A stretch of DNA of 64,000 nt. Source: Microvirga sp. Its GTDB lineage: Bacteria > Pseudomonadota > Alphaproteobacteria > Rhizobiales > Beijerinckiaceae. Made by a program: the position numbers and the translations under genes. Under the pieces are notes generated by a model. The model worked only from the letters and a program-made list of their open reading frames with translations. It was not told where the DNA came from and searched no databases. The DNA lies in contig JAQSWQ010000009.1 of NCBI GenBank assembly GCA_029266525.1, positions 1 through 64,000 of the forward strand. The letters are read 5' to 3'. Each line of letters begins with the position of its first letter. Positions within the stretch are counted from its first letter, which is position 1. Below, in pieces: positions 44,751 through 54,048 of this stretch.

Positions 44751-46897
44751 GCGGCCTCCATCGCGGCGATGACGCGCTCGCGCGTGATGGGCAGGTCGCG
44801 TACGCGCACCCCGAGCAGGTCGTGCACTGCATTGGCGACCGCCGCGGCGGTCGGTCCATGGGCGGCCTCTCCCGCGCCGACTGGCTTCTCGTCCGGCCGC
44901 GGGATGATCTCGACCTCGACCGCCGGCACTTCGGAGAAGGTCAGGATCGGGTAGCTCTCCCAGGAATTGCTGGTCACGCGCTCGCGGTCGAAGCGGACCG
45001 CTTCCTTGAGCGTCCAGCTCGTCGCCTGGATCGCCCCGCCCTCGACCTGATTGACGACCCCGTCGGGGTTGATGGCCTCGCCGACGTCGACGGCGATGAT
45101 CAGGCGGCGCACCCGTATCTCGGCCTCACCCTCGACCTCCGCCACGACGGCGCAATAGGCGCCGGTATTCTTGTAGCGCGCAAACGCGAGCCCACGCCCG
45201 AAACCTTCGCGCTTCGGCCCGCCCCAGCCGGCCCGCGCCGCGGCCGCCTCGAGCACCGCCCGGGCCCGCGGATCGCGCAAATACCGGAGCCGCAGCGCCA
45301 GCGGGTCCTCGCCGCGCTCCGCCGCGAGCTCGTCGAGGAAGCACTCGATCGCGAACACGTTCGCGAAGGCGCCGAGCGAGCGCAGCGAAGAGGTCCGCAG
45401 CGGCATCGCGAGAAGACGGTGGTTGGTGATCCGCCAAGCGGGGAGATCGTAGAGCGGCACCGCGTTACGGTCGGCCCCGCCGCCGGTCGCGAGCGGCGGG
45501 TTCGCGGCGATGAAGCGCGGGAACGGCTTCTGAAGCTCGGAGGCGGCGAGCAGCGTCGGAATCTCGTTGCGGCCCGGGCGGGCGACGTGGCCGTTGCCCC
45601 AGATGTCGTGACGCCAGGCGACGATCTCGCCGCGCTCGTCGAGATCGGCCTCGATCTCGACGAGCTGCGCCGCTCCGAAAGGCGCGCGAGCGAGCTCGTC
45701 GGCGCGCGACCATTGCACCCGCACCGGCCGCCCCCCGGCCCCGCGAGCGAGGAGCGCCGCGTCGAGCGCGACGTCGTCGGCACCGTTATGCCCATAACAG
45801 CCGGCCCCCTCGACATGCTCGACCACGATCTTCTCCGCCGGGATCGCCAGCACGAGGGCGAGATCGGCCCGGAGATGGAAGACGCCCTGGCAGTGCGACC
45901 ACACATGCAGCCCGCTGTCGCTCCATTGCGCGACGGCGCAGGAGGGCGCGATCGATGCATGCGCGAGATAGGGGCGGCTGTAGGCCCGCCGCATGGTCCG
46001 CGCGGGGAGAGCCGGCCGTGCGGCCTCACGCGAGTCCACGACCTTGGTCTCGGCCGGCTGGCTCTTGAGCCAGGCCTTCAGGCCAGCCTCGTCCGGCAGC
46101 GCCTCGCCCGCCGACCAGCTCGCGCCCGCGCCCAGGTGGGCGAGCGCGGCTTCCGCGGCGTGCTCGGTCTGGGCAACGACGCCAACGAAGCTGCCGTCCC
46201 GGACGAGCGCGACGAAGCCCGGCAGGACGCGGGCGGAGCCCTCTTCGAGCGCGACGAGTCTTGCCCGCGGCGCCTCGGGCCGCAGCACCCGTCCGTGCAG
46301 CATCCCCCGCAGGACAAGGTCATGGATGAAGCGCGCGCGCCCCAAGACCTTGTCCGGGATGTCGAGCCGTGCCGCTGCGCTGCCCGCGACGCTGCGCGCC
46401 GCGGGCGGCTTCGGCTCGGCGGCGCAGGTCGCGTCGCGATCGAGAGAGACATCTTCAGCGAGCTCCCAGTAGCTCGTGCGGGTGTTGCCCGGCCCGGAGA
46501 TTTCGCCGTCGGCGACGCTCAGCGCCTCCGCCGGTATGCCGAGCCGCTCGGCCGCAGCAGCGAGGAACAGCGCTCGTGCCTCGGCCGAGACATAGCGCAA
46601 CGCGAGGCCGCAATCCTGTACCGAGAGGCTGCCCGAGGTGACGCCCTCGTTGGGGCTGCGCGCGGTGCTCGCGGGGACAACACGCAGACGCGCGAGCTCC
46701 ACGTCGAGCTCGTCCGCGACGATCTGGGCGAGCGCGGTCAGGATGCCCTGACCGATCTCGACCTTGCCCGGCGAGACCTCGACCCTGCCATCGCGCGAGA
46801 ACCGCAGCCATTGCGAGAGCCGCGGGTTGGCACGGAGGTTCCCGGGAAAGAGCACCGCGCCTTGAGCCGAGGCGGGGACGTTCGCCGGCGCGCTCAC
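44747..46897 (-). CDS. Molybdenum hydroxylase large (molybdopterin) subunit
   Basis: A 716-residue xanthine-oxidase-family subunit that would hydroxylate an N-heterocycle or aldehyde. It has 'VEVSPGKVEIGQGILTALAQIVADEL', 'RPEAPRARLVALEEGSARV' and 'GAGCYGHNGADDVALDAALLAR', and near the C-terminus 'VGAGEAAHGPTAAAVANAVHD', which holds the likely catalytic Glu. The order of motifs is closest to isoquinoline 1-oxidoreductase beta or nicotinate dehydrogenase B types. No FAD subunit is present, so electrons probably pass to a cytochrome or other acceptor. It overlaps the small-subunit stop by 4 bp. Confidence 0.88.
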   Translation of the reverse strand: MSAPANVPASAQGAVLFPGNLRANPRLSQWLRFSRDGRVEVSPGKVEIGQGILTALAQIVADELDVELARLRVVPASTARSPNEGVTSGSLSVQDCGLALRYVSAEARALFLAAAAERLGIPAEALSVADGEISGPGNTRTSYWELAEDVSLDRDATCAAEPKPPAARSVAGSAAARLDIPDKVLGRARFIHDLVLRGMLHGRVLRPEAPRARLVALEEGSARVLPGFVALVRDGSFVGVVAQTEHAAEAALAHLGAGASWSAGEALPDEAGLKAWLKSQPAETKVVDSREAARPALPARTMRRAYSRPYLAHASIAPSCAVAQWSDSGLHVWSHCQGVFHLRADLALVLAIPAEKIVVEHVEGAGCYGHNGADDVALDAALLARGAGGRPVRVQWSRADELARAPFGAAQLVEIEADLDERGEIVAWRHDIWGNGHVARPGRNEIPTLLAASELQKPFPRFIAANPPLATGGGADRNAVPLYDLPAWRITNHRLLAMPLRTSSLRSLGAFANVFAIECFLDELAAERGEDPLALRLRYLRDPRARAVLEAAAARAGWGGPKREGFGRGLAFARYKNTGAYCAVVAEVEGEAEIRVRRLIIAVDVGEAINPDGVVNQVEGGAIQATSWTLKEAVRFDRERVTSNSWESYPILTFSEVPAVEVEIIPRPDEKPVGAGEAAHGPTAAAVANAVHDLLGVRVRDLPITRERVIAAMEAA

Positions 46898-47367
46898 GCG
46901 GGCTGGCCCGCCGTGACGGCGCGCAGCACGGCGCGCACCATCCGGTTATGCGCCCCGCACCGGCAGAGGTTGCGATCGAGCGCCTCGCGTACCTCCGCTG
47001 CGCTCGGATCCGGGTTGCGCGCGAGAAGTGCTGCGGCGCTGATCAGGATGCCCGAAACGCAATAGCCGCACTGTATCGCCTGCTCGGCGACGAATGCCTC
47101 CTGCAGGGCGTGAGGCCGCTCGGGGGTTCCGAGCCCCTCGACGGTCACCACATCCTTCCCGGCGACAGCCCACAGCGGCGTCTCGCAGGAGGCGACCGCA
47201 CGTCCCTCGACAAGCACGTTGCAGGCGCCGCATTGCCCCGCCCCGCAGCCGAAGCGCGCGCCCATGAGATCGAGCTCGCCGCGAAGCAGCGCGAGCAGCG
47301 GCAATGCGGGATCGAGCTCCGGCGTCCGCTCGACCCCGTTGACCCGCAGCGAAAGGCGTTCACTCAC
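46894..47367 (-). CDS. Molybdenum hydroxylase small [2Fe-2S] subunit
   Basis: A 157-residue protein carrying two [2Fe-2S] clusters: a plant-type site 'GCGAGQCGACNVLVEG' plus a later Cys ('ASCETPL'), and the helical-domain site 'QCGYCVSGILIS' and 'NLCRCGAHNRMV'. It passes electrons from the molybdopterin subunit. The start follows the TctC gene by 9 bp. Confidence 0.93.
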   Translation of the reverse strand: MSERLSLRVNGVERTPELDPALPLLALLRGELDLMGARFGCGAGQCGACNVLVEGRAVASCETPLWAVAGKDVVTVEGLGTPERPHALQEAFVAEQAIQCGYCVSGILISAAALLARNPDPSAAEVREALDRNLCRCGAHNRMVRAVLRAVTAGQPA

Positions 47368-47376
47368 GCCGGCCGC

Positions 47377-48339
47377 TCATTGCACCTTGGCGCCCGAGAG
47401 CTTCACGACCCGCGCCCATTTCTCGATGTCGTCGCGCAGGTATCGGTCAAACTCGGCCGGCGTCATGATCATCGGCACCGCGCCCTGCTTTGCCCAGGCC
47501 TGCTGCACCTCCGGGCGTTTCAGCACCTTCGCGATCTCGCCATTCAGCTTCTCGACGATCGGCCTTGGGGTCGCGGCCGGCGCCATGATGCCTAGCCAGA
47601 TCGTAGCCTCGTAGCCCGGCACGCCCGCCTCGGCGACGGTCGGCACGGTCGGCAGGACGTCGGAGCGCTTCTGGCCGGTCACCGCAAGCGCGCGCACCTG
47701 CCCGGCCTCGGCGTTCGGGGCCATGGTGGTGATGGCGTCGATCATCATCTGGACATGGCCGCCGATGACGCTGTTGCGGGCCTCCCCGCTGCCGCGATGC
47801 GGAACGTGGACGATGTCGGTCCCGCTCATCGCTTTGAACAGCTCGCCCGCCATATGATAGGGCGTGCCCGGTCCGGAGGAGGCGTAGTTGAGCGCGCCCG
47901 GCCGCGCTTTCGCGTAGGCGACGAACTCGGAAAGGTTGTTCGCCGGCACCGACGGATGGACCACCAGCAGGAGGTCCGAATAGTTCACCGGCGCGACAGG
48001 CACGAAGTCGCGCATGAGCTGGTACGGCTTCTGCGGGATGAGCGTCTCGTTCGTGGTGTGCGTATTCGACATCATGAGCAGCGTGTAGCCGTCGGGCGGC
48101 GCCTTGGCGGCCTCATCGGTGCCGATCACCGCGCCCGCGCCCGGCCTATTCTCGATCACGAAGGAGCGCTTCAGCGCCTCCGACAGATGCTGGCCGATGA
48201 AGCGCGCATAGACGTCCGCCGGCCCTCCGGCTCCGAAAGGCACGATGATCTTGACGTTGCGGGCCGGATAGTCCTGCGCGGCGGCCGGCCAGGCGATCGC
48301 GGCGGCTACAAGGACGAGGACCAGCTTGAAGCGCGACAC
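47377..48339 (-). CDS. Tripartite tricarboxylate transporter receptor (TctC/Bug family)
   Basis: A 320-residue periplasmic binding protein with a signal peptide ('FKLVLVLVAAAIAWPAAAQ'). Family marks: 'YPARNVKIIVPFGAGGPADVYAR', 'VIENRPGAGAVIGTDEAAKAPPDGYTLLM', 'NYASSGPGTPYHMAGELFK' and 'LPTVPTVAEAGVPGYEA'. GTG 48339 is preferred because GGGAGG lies 6 nt upstream; ATG 48345 touches that site. No TctAB membrane genes are in the window, as usual for Bug proteins. It is probably the uptake receptor for the substrate of the downstream hydroxylase. Confidence 0.9.
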   Translation of the reverse strand: MSRFKLVLVLVAAAIAWPAAAQDYPARNVKIIVPFGAGGPADVYARFIGQHLSEALKRSFVIENRPGAGAVIGTDEAAKAPPDGYTLLMMSNTHTTNETLIPQKPYQLMRDFVPVAPVNYSDLLLVVHPSVPANNLSEFVAYAKARPGALNYASSGPGTPYHMAGELFKAMSGTDIVHVPHRGSGEARNSVIGGHVQMMIDAITTMAPNAEAGQVRALAVTGQKRSDVLPTVPTVAEAGVPGYEATIWLGIMAPAATPRPIVEKLNGEIAKVLKRPEVQQAWAKQGAVPMIMTPAEFDRYLRDDIEKWARVVKLSGAKVQ

Positions 48340-48451
48340 GTGCATCCTCCCGGGCGGTTCTGTTCCGGCTGCTCGGCGTTGCCGGGATGCTAATCGAAGC
48401 ACAAAGGCTAGGCCAAGGCCGCATCGCCGGCACAGGTCGGGGCGAACGTGG

Positions 48452-49426
48452 CTACATCGGTTTCACCGGCAGGCCGAGCTCGTTCATGATCCAGCGCCCG
48501 ACCTCCGGCTTGAAATGGCTGTTGTCGAGCCAGAAGCGCGACGAGCCGCGCGCCGGATCGAAATCGTCGAAGGGGTGCTGGTCGACAAGATCACGGAGCG
48601 GCACGCCAAGGCGCTGCGCCGCCGCCGCTACGTCGGCACGCCATTGCGTGATCTCGCGATCCCGTCCTGCCGCCGAGGCGAGCGCGCGCTGGGGGCGGCT
48701 CATCGGCGAGAGGTAGAGGCGCACATCGGCGCCGCCGAGGCGCTTCAACGCCGCCTCGAGATACGCGAGGGTCTGCGGGCGATAGCGCATCGTCCCAAAC
48801 ATCTGCTCGCGCGCGATGCGCTCAGTGACCGCAGCCGCATAGTCCGGGGTCGCCTTGTGGCCGTCGAAGCGCCAGGCCCCCGGCTCGTAGGCGCTCGCGA
48901 GAACGGGCGGAATGATGCCGGCGAGCGCGCGCAGGCTCAAGGCCGCCTTGGCCCATGCCTCCAGGCGCGCCGCCCGCGCTTCGAGACCCTGCTCGAGCCG
49001 CGGCGGGCCGGGGAAGCTCGTGAACATGAAATAGTCGAGACCGATCGCGATCCGGCCCACCCGCCGGGCGGCAAGGAGCGCCGCGACGGCCGGCAACTCG
49101 TCCGCCATGAGGGAGGAGACGCCGAAATTGTATCCGCCGCTTCCGCCCAGATCGGCGGGGTTGATGCCGCGATAGACGGTGGAGCTGCCAACCAGAACCG
49201 TCTCGGCCGGCCGCGTGAAGAGCTGCAGCGGCTTCGCTCGACGCATATCCACATCGAGGAGGCGGTTGACCCCTCCGGTCCACGCCACCCAAAGCGGGCT
49301 GTGGCGGAACACCCAGTAGGGATCGACCGCGATCGTCGCGACTGCGCCGGCGATCAGCGCCGCGCCCCCGGCCACGGCGAAGACTCGCACGAAATCCGGC
49401 CATGGCCGCTGCGCCGTCGCGCTCAT
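48452..49426 (-). CDS. Membrane-anchored SGNH-like hypothetical protein
   Basis: A 324-residue protein with one N-terminal transmembrane segment (about 14-36) and an extracytoplasmic domain. 'VLVGSSTVYRGINPADL' resembles the nucleophile block of SGNH hydrolases, and 'FWLDNSHFKPEVGRWIM' near the C-terminus could give the Asp-x-x-His pair. Family assignment is tentative; similar proteins are found near alginate-type acyltransferases, but none is seen here. ATG 49426 was chosen. Confidence 0.7.
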   Translation of the reverse strand: MSATAQRPWPDFVRVFAVAGGAALIAGAVATIAVDPYWVFRHSPLWVAWTGGVNRLLDVDMRRAKPLQLFTRPAETVLVGSSTVYRGINPADLGGSGGYNFGVSSLMADELPAVAALLAARRVGRIAIGLDYFMFTSFPGPPRLEQGLEARAARLEAWAKAALSLRALAGIIPPVLASAYEPGAWRFDGHKATPDYAAAVTERIAREQMFGTMRYRPQTLAYLEAALKRLGGADVRLYLSPMSRPQRALASAAGRDREITQWRADVAAAAQRLGVPLRDLVDQHPFDDFDPARGSSRFWLDNSHFKPEVGRWIMNELGLPVKPM

Positions 49427-49456
49427 TCCCAATGGATGCGGCGCGGCGGCGTGAAC

Positions 49457-50386
49457 TCACGCGCCCATCAGCGCCGTCACATGCGCAGCTACCGAGCGCG
49501 ACAACCCTTCGAGGTCGTAGCCGCCCTCGAGCACCGACACGATCCGGCCCTGGCAGCGCTTTTCGGCAAGCTCCATGAGCTTCACCGTCGCCCAGCCGAA
49601 ATCGGCCTCGGTCAGGTTGAGGTTCGCGAGCGGATCGCGCCAATGCGCGTCGAACCCCGCCGAGATCACGATGAGGTCCGGCCCGAAATCCGCGATGCGC
49701 GGCAGGATCGCGGCCTCGAAAGCCTCGCGGAAGAGGTCGCTGCCGTCGCCCGGGCTCATTGGCGCGTTGACGATGGTGTCGTGGTCGCCGCGCTCGGAAG
49801 GCGCGCCGGTGCCGGGATAGAGCGGCATCTGATGGGTCGAGCAGTACATCACCGAAGCGTCGCTCCAGAAGATGTCCTGCGAGCCGTTGCCGTGATGCAC
49901 GTCCCAATCGACGATCACCGCACGCTCGGCGCCATGCGCCTTCTGGGCATGCCGCGCCGCGATGGCGGCGTTGTTGTAGAAGCAGAAGCCCATGGCGCGG
50001 GTGCGCTCGGCGTGGTGGCCCGGCGGGCGCATCGCCGAGAAGGCGTTCTTGACCTTGCCGGTCATGACCTCGTCGACCGCCCGCACCGCCCCGCCGACGC
50101 CGCGCATCACCGCCTCGTAGGTGCCGGGCGACATCGTCGTGTCCGCGTCGATTGCGACCATCCCCTCCTTCGGTGCGACCTCGGCGATGGCGCTCACGTA
50201 AGCCTCGGGGTGGGCGAGTGATGCCATCTCGGGCGTGCCCATCGGCGCCTCGTCACGATGAAGCGAGGCGAAGCGCTCATGCTCGAGCGTGCGCTCGATC
50301 GCGCGAATCCGGTCCGGCCGCTCCGGGTGGCCTGGAGGCGTCTGATGATTGAGCGCCGAAGGATGGCACAGATACAGCGTGGACAC
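49457..50386 (-). CDS. Histone deacetylase family protein (acetylpolyamine amidohydrolase-like)
   Basis: A 309-residue class II HDAC-type zinc amidohydrolase. The His pair is H124-H125 in 'RPPGHHAE', metal ligands lie in 'IVDWDVHHGNGSQDIFW' (D162, H164) and 'ISAGFDAH' (Asp near 248), and the transition-state Tyr region is 'VLEGGYDLEGL'. The bacterial substrate is likely an acetylated polyamine or small amide. It ends 30 bp from the SGNH-like start and is on the same strand. Confidence 0.93.
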   Translation of the reverse strand: MSTLYLCHPSALNHQTPPGHPERPDRIRAIERTLEHERFASLHRDEAPMGTPEMASLAHPEAYVSAIAEVAPKEGMVAIDADTTMSPGTYEAVMRGVGGAVRAVDEVMTGKVKNAFSAMRPPGHHAERTRAMGFCFYNNAAIAARHAQKAHGAERAVIVDWDVHHGNGSQDIFWSDASVMYCSTHQMPLYPGTGAPSERGDHDTIVNAPMSPGDGSDLFREAFEAAILPRIADFGPDLIVISAGFDAHWRDPLANLNLTEADFGWATVKLMELAEKRCQGRIVSVLEGGYDLEGLSRSVAAHVTALMGA

Positions 50387-50601
50387 CGGGCGTTCGGCTC
50401 CCTGATCTCGTCTTTTCCGGCACTGTCGCAGCCGTTCTTGGGCCTGTCCATGTGACGCGGATACAACAATCCCCGGACTTGGCGGCGCCGGGCTCGGCAG
50501 AGGCTTCCGGATCGCTCGCGGGACCCTTAACCCAGGAGTACGGGTAACCGATGATTAACCATGACTGCCGCATACGGCGGCGTGGGCCGGGGCTGACTGC
50601 G

Positions 50602-51189
50602 ATGCGTTTCTCCCTCGTGGCCGTGGCGCTTGGGGCGGCGCTCGGCCTCACCGGATGCCAGTTCAAGACGGTCGCCGAACCGTCGCTGAACAAGCGCGAC
50701 ACCGAATGGATGGCGCTGACCCCCCAGCCCGAGGTCGATCCGGGCTACGCACGGTACGAGGTCGACGACCCAACCGGCGAGAAGCCGGGGACGGTTATCG
50801 TCGATATCAAGGAGCGCCAGCTCTACTATGTGCTGCCGAACAAGCGCGCGATCCGCTACGGCGTCGTGGTCGGGGACGAGGCCTTCGGCTGGACCGGCAC
50901 GGCTCGCATCGCCCGCAAGGCTGAATGGCCGAGCTGGAATCCTCCCCCCGAGATGAAAAGGCGCTGGCCGCACGTCCACGCCATGGGGCCAGGGGCCGCA
51001 AATCCGCTCGGCGCGCGCGCGCTCTACCTCTTCCAGGGCAACCGCGACACTCTCTACCGCATCCACGGCACGAACGAACCCGAGAAGATCGGCCAGGCCG
51101 CGTCCTCCGGCTGCATCCGCATGCGCAATATCGACGTGGTCGATCTCTACAACCGGGTGGGCGTCAATACGAAAGTGGTCGTGCGCTGA
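50602..51189 (+). CDS. L,D-transpeptidase (YkuD domain) lipoprotein
   Basis: A 195-residue lipoprotein with a short leader ending in 'LGLTGCQ'. The YkuD domain spans about 60-195: 'GTVIVDIKERQLYYVL', 'YGVVVGDEAFGWTGTARI' and the catalytic 'IHGTNEPEKIGQAASSGCIRM' region (His, Ser-x-Gly-Cys). It makes 3-3 cross-links or attaches proteins to peptidoglycan. An in-frame ATG at 50551 with AGGAG upstream is an alternative start that would add 17 residues. Confidence 0.92.
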   Translation: MRFSLVAVALGAALGLTGCQFKTVAEPSLNKRDTEWMALTPQPEVDPGYARYEVDDPTGEKPGTVIVDIKERQLYYVLPNKRAIRYGVVVGDEAFGWTGTARIARKAEWPSWNPPPEMKRRWPHVHAMGPGAANPLGARALYLFQGNRDTLYRIHGTNEPEKIGQAASSGCIRMRNIDVVDLYNRVGVNTKVVVR

Positions 51190-51216
51190 GCGCGCGTCAC
51201 TCCGGCGCGGGCTAGT

Positions 51217-52164
51217 CTAGCCCGAGACCGCCCCGCGCAGGCCGGAGGTCGCCGCTTCGTCGCCGAGCTCGACGAGCACGATCTCCGGCGGCATGCCGAG
51301 GCGCACCGGCGCGATGCCGGCCGAGACCGTGCCGAGACCGCCCGACACGATCAGGTGGCGCCCATCCTCGACGATGTGGCCGTAGGCGTAGCGGTTGCCG
51401 AATTTCGACGGCACGACCGGCGACCACCCAAACAGCCGCACCTGCCCGCCATGCGTATGGCCGGCGAGCGTAAGGGACACACGGCTCGGCACCTTGGGGA
51501 AGATGTCGGGCTCATGCACCATCAGGAGCGCCGGCGCGTTGTCGGTCAGCTTCGCGAGCGTGCCCGGAAGATCGTCGACGCCTTGGAAGCGCGAATGTCC
51601 CGGCAGCCGGAAGGCGATCAGGGAGCCGAGCCCGAGCACCCAGAACGGATGCCCGTCCTTCACAAGCCTGAGCGCATCGTTCTCGAGAAGCGGGATGTCG
51701 GTCCTCGCGAACACCGCATTGGCGATCGTCGGTCCCTTCCGGCTCTGCTGCGCCTTGCGATCGTCCCACCACTCGTGATTGCCGAGGATGGCGATGCGGC
51801 CGAGCGGCGCCTTCAGCGCCGTCAGGATGGTGATCACCTCCGACCACTCCGCCGTGACGCCCAGGAAGCGATCGGTGTTGGAATAGTCGCCGAGCAGCAT
51901 CACGAGGTCGGGCCTGAGCTCGTTCGTGAGGGCGACGATCTCCTGGACGCGTTCGATCGGCATCGCCGGCATGCCGGCGTGGATGTCGGCGAGGATCGCG
52001 ATGCGCAGGCGCAGGCCCGGCGTCCAGCCAGGCGGAGTCAGCGCATAGTGCTGCACCCGCACCGAGGTCGGCTCGACCGCAAACGCATAGCCGCCGAGCC
52101 CGATCCCGCCGGCACCGACACCGGCGAGGGGGCCGAGGAAGGCGCGGCGGCTCAAGGGGAACAT
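51217..52164 (-). CDS. Tat-exported metallophosphoesterase
   Basis: A 315-residue calcineurin-like phosphoesterase. The N-terminus 'SRRAFLGPLAGVGAGG' is a twin-arginine signal. Metal-binding motifs are complete: 'LADIHAG' (DxH), 'LLGDYSN' (GDxx), 'ILGNHEWWDD' (GNHE) and 'LAGHTHGGQVRL' (GHTH). The family includes YkuE-type phosphodiesterases acting on envelope phospholipids or UDP sugars. It starts 7 bp after the small basic protein gene. Confidence 0.92.
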   Translation of the reverse strand: MFPLSRRAFLGPLAGVGAGGIGLGGYAFAVEPTSVRVQHYALTPPGWTPGLRLRIAILADIHAGMPAMPIERVQEIVALTNELRPDLVMLLGDYSNTDRFLGVTAEWSEVITILTALKAPLGRIAILGNHEWWDDRKAQQSRKGPTIANAVFARTDIPLLENDALRLVKDGHPFWVLGLGSLIAFRLPGHSRFQGVDDLPGTLAKLTDNAPALLMVHEPDIFPKVPSRVSLTLAGHTHGGQVRLFGWSPVVPSKFGNRYAYGHIVEDGRHLIVSGGLGTVSAGIAPVRLGMPPEIVLVELGDEAATSGLRGAVSG

Positions 52165-52171
52165 AGGTTCG

Positions 52172-52366
52172 TCAGTCGACGAAGTCGTCCTGGCGCAAGA
52201 TCGCCGGGAGGTCCTCGCGCCGCTCCGCCTTGCGGGCCGGGCGCCCGGCGCCGGCGCTGACCGCGGCGGCAACGGCAGGAATGGCGATCGGCTTGAACGA
52301 GCCCACGCGATGCGCCGTCGCTGCGGATGGTTGGCGCGTCTGCCGCGCCTGGAGCTTCTGAACCAT
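52172..52366 (-). CDS. Small basic hypothetical protein
   Basis: A 64-residue protein with 'FKPIAIPAVAAAV' and an acidic C-terminal 'LPAILRQDDFVD'. GGAAGGA lies before the ATG. Tight spacing with the metallophosphoesterase gene suggests a two-gene unit. Function unknown; the short length and GC bias leave room for doubt. Confidence 0.6.
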   Translation of the reverse strand: MVQKLQARQTRQPSAATAHRVGSFKPIAIPAVAAAVSAGAGRPARKAERREDLPAILRQDDFVD

Positions 52367-52537
52367 GGTCTGTGTCCTTCCCCGCGACCTCCGAGGATCG
52401 TCGGGGCGATGAGTGCTCGGCCATCGCGACCGTCCGGCGGCTCGATTGAGGCTCGCCCGTGACGATGCGGCGGCATTCTGCCCTTAGGTGTGATGCGGAA
52501 CCTTAAGACGGCGTTAACCCGCGGTTCACGAAGCGGT

Positions 52538-53920
52538 TTATGCGGCGAGCAGTCCCTCCTGGCGCACCCACTCCGCGGTCCGGTCGAGCGCCCGCGCGAG
52601 GCGATCGAAAAGGAGTCCGATCTCCTCTTCCGTGATGATCAGCGGCGGGCAGATCGAAATGCGGTCGCCGGCAAGCGAGCGCACGATCAGGCCCTCGGCT
52701 TGCGCGAAGCCGACGCATTTCACCGCGACGCCCTTCTTCACCTCGTATTGGCGCTTAGACGCCTTGTCGGCCACGATCTCGAGACCGCCGACGAGGCCCA
52801 TGCCCTTCGCCTCCCCGACGAGCGGATGCTCACGCAACGCCGCGAGCCGCTCCTCGAACAGCGGCGCCTTCGCCCTGACCTTCTCGACGAGGCGGTCGCG
52901 CTCGTAGATCTCGATCGCCTTCAACGCGACCGCGCAGGACACCGGGTGGCCCGAATAGGTGTAGCCGTGGCCGAAGATGCCGATCTTGCGGCTCTCGTCC
53001 AGGAGCGCCTGGTAGATCGCCTCGTTCACCATCACGCCGCCGAGCGGGAGATAGGCCGAGGTCACGGCCTTGGCGAAGGAGATCGAGTCGGGCCGGATCC
53101 CGAGGGCCTGCGAGCCCCACATCGTGCCGAGCCGGCCGAAGCCCGTGATGACCTCGTCGGCGATGAAGATGACGTCGTGACGGTCGCAGACCTCCTGCAT
53201 CTTCGGGAAATAGCCGGCGGGCGGGATGAGCGCGCCGCCGGCGCCCATGATCGGCTCGGCGATGAAGGCGGCGACCGTGTCCGGCCCCTCCTTCTCGATC
53301 AACTCGTCGAGTTCAGCCGCCATGCGGGTCGAGAACTCCTCCTCCGACTCGCCTGCTTGCGCGAAACGGTAATGATGCGGGCAGGAGGCGTGGAGGATGT
53401 TGGCGATCGGCAGGTCGAAATCGGTGTGGTTCGCTGGGAGGCCGGTGAGCGAGGCCGCGGCGACCGTGACGCCGTGATAGCCCTTGAGCCGCGAGACGAT
53501 CTTCTTCTTGCGTGGCCGGCCGAGCGCGTTGTTGACGTACCAGACGAGCTTGACCTGGGTGTCGTTCGCCTCCGAGCCCGAGGCGGTGAAGAACACCTTC
53601 GACATCGGGACCGGCGCGATCTCCTTGAGCTTCTCGGCGAGGTCGATCGCCGGGTCGTGGCTGCGGCCCGAGAACAGATGGGTGAAGGGCAGCTTGTGAA
53701 ACTGCTCGACGGCGGCCTCGATCAGCTCGCGGTTCGAATAGCCGAGCGCCGTGCACCACAGGCCCGCCATGCCCTCGATGTACGGCCTGCCCTCGCTGTC
53801 GTGGACCCACACGCCTTCGCCGCGCTCGAGGATCAGCGGCCCGGTCTCGCGGAAGCTCGCAAGATTCGTGTAGGGGTGGATCAGGGTTTCGACGTCGCGG
53901 GCGGCGAGGTTCGAGAGCAC
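52538..53920 (-). CDS. Class III (omega) aminotransferase
   Basis: A 460-residue PLP enzyme of fold type I. 'ASGSEANDTQVKLVWYVNNALG' and 'KGYHGVTVAAASLTGLPANHTDFD' bind the cofactor phosphate. 'FIADEVITGFGRLG' holds the Asp that pairs with the pyridine nitrogen, and 'SISFAKAVTSAYLPLGGV' holds the Schiff-base Lys. The pattern fits polyamine-, beta-alanine- or taurine-pyruvate aminotransferases. A link with the nearby HDAC-type acetylpolyamine hydrolase is possible but they are not in one operon. Confidence 0.93.
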   Translation of the reverse strand: MLSNLAARDVETLIHPYTNLASFRETGPLILERGEGVWVHDSEGRPYIEGMAGLWCTALGYSNRELIEAAVEQFHKLPFTHLFSGRSHDPAIDLAEKLKEIAPVPMSKVFFTASGSEANDTQVKLVWYVNNALGRPRKKKIVSRLKGYHGVTVAAASLTGLPANHTDFDLPIANILHASCPHHYRFAQAGESEEEFSTRMAAELDELIEKEGPDTVAAFIAEPIMGAGGALIPPAGYFPKMQEVCDRHDVIFIADEVITGFGRLGTMWGSQALGIRPDSISFAKAVTSAYLPLGGVMVNEAIYQALLDESRKIGIFGHGYTYSGHPVSCAVALKAIEIYERDRLVEKVRAKAPLFEERLAALREHPLVGEAKGMGLVGGLEIVADKASKRQYEVKKGVAVKCVGFAQAEGLIVRSLAGDRISICPPLIITEEEIGLLFDRLARALDRTAEWVRQEGLLAA

Positions 53921-54048
53921 GGCGGCCTCCGGGTCGACTCAAGGGACGAGCGTATCCCGCCTGCCGCCGCGGTTCAAAGACGGCAGCGCAGCGTGCCTTG
54001 CGTCCGCCACCATTTCATGGTGCTCGCGGTGCGGGGGAACCTCGTCGA

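Noticed and set aside
44822-47065. A 747-residue open frame opposite the molybdenum hydroxylase genes
   Set aside because: Antisense shadow; the minus-strand genes carry clear cofactor motifs and coupled starts.
48326-50221. A 631-residue open frame opposite the SGNH-like and HDAC-type genes
   Set aside because: It spans two genes and their spacer, with no domain and biased composition.
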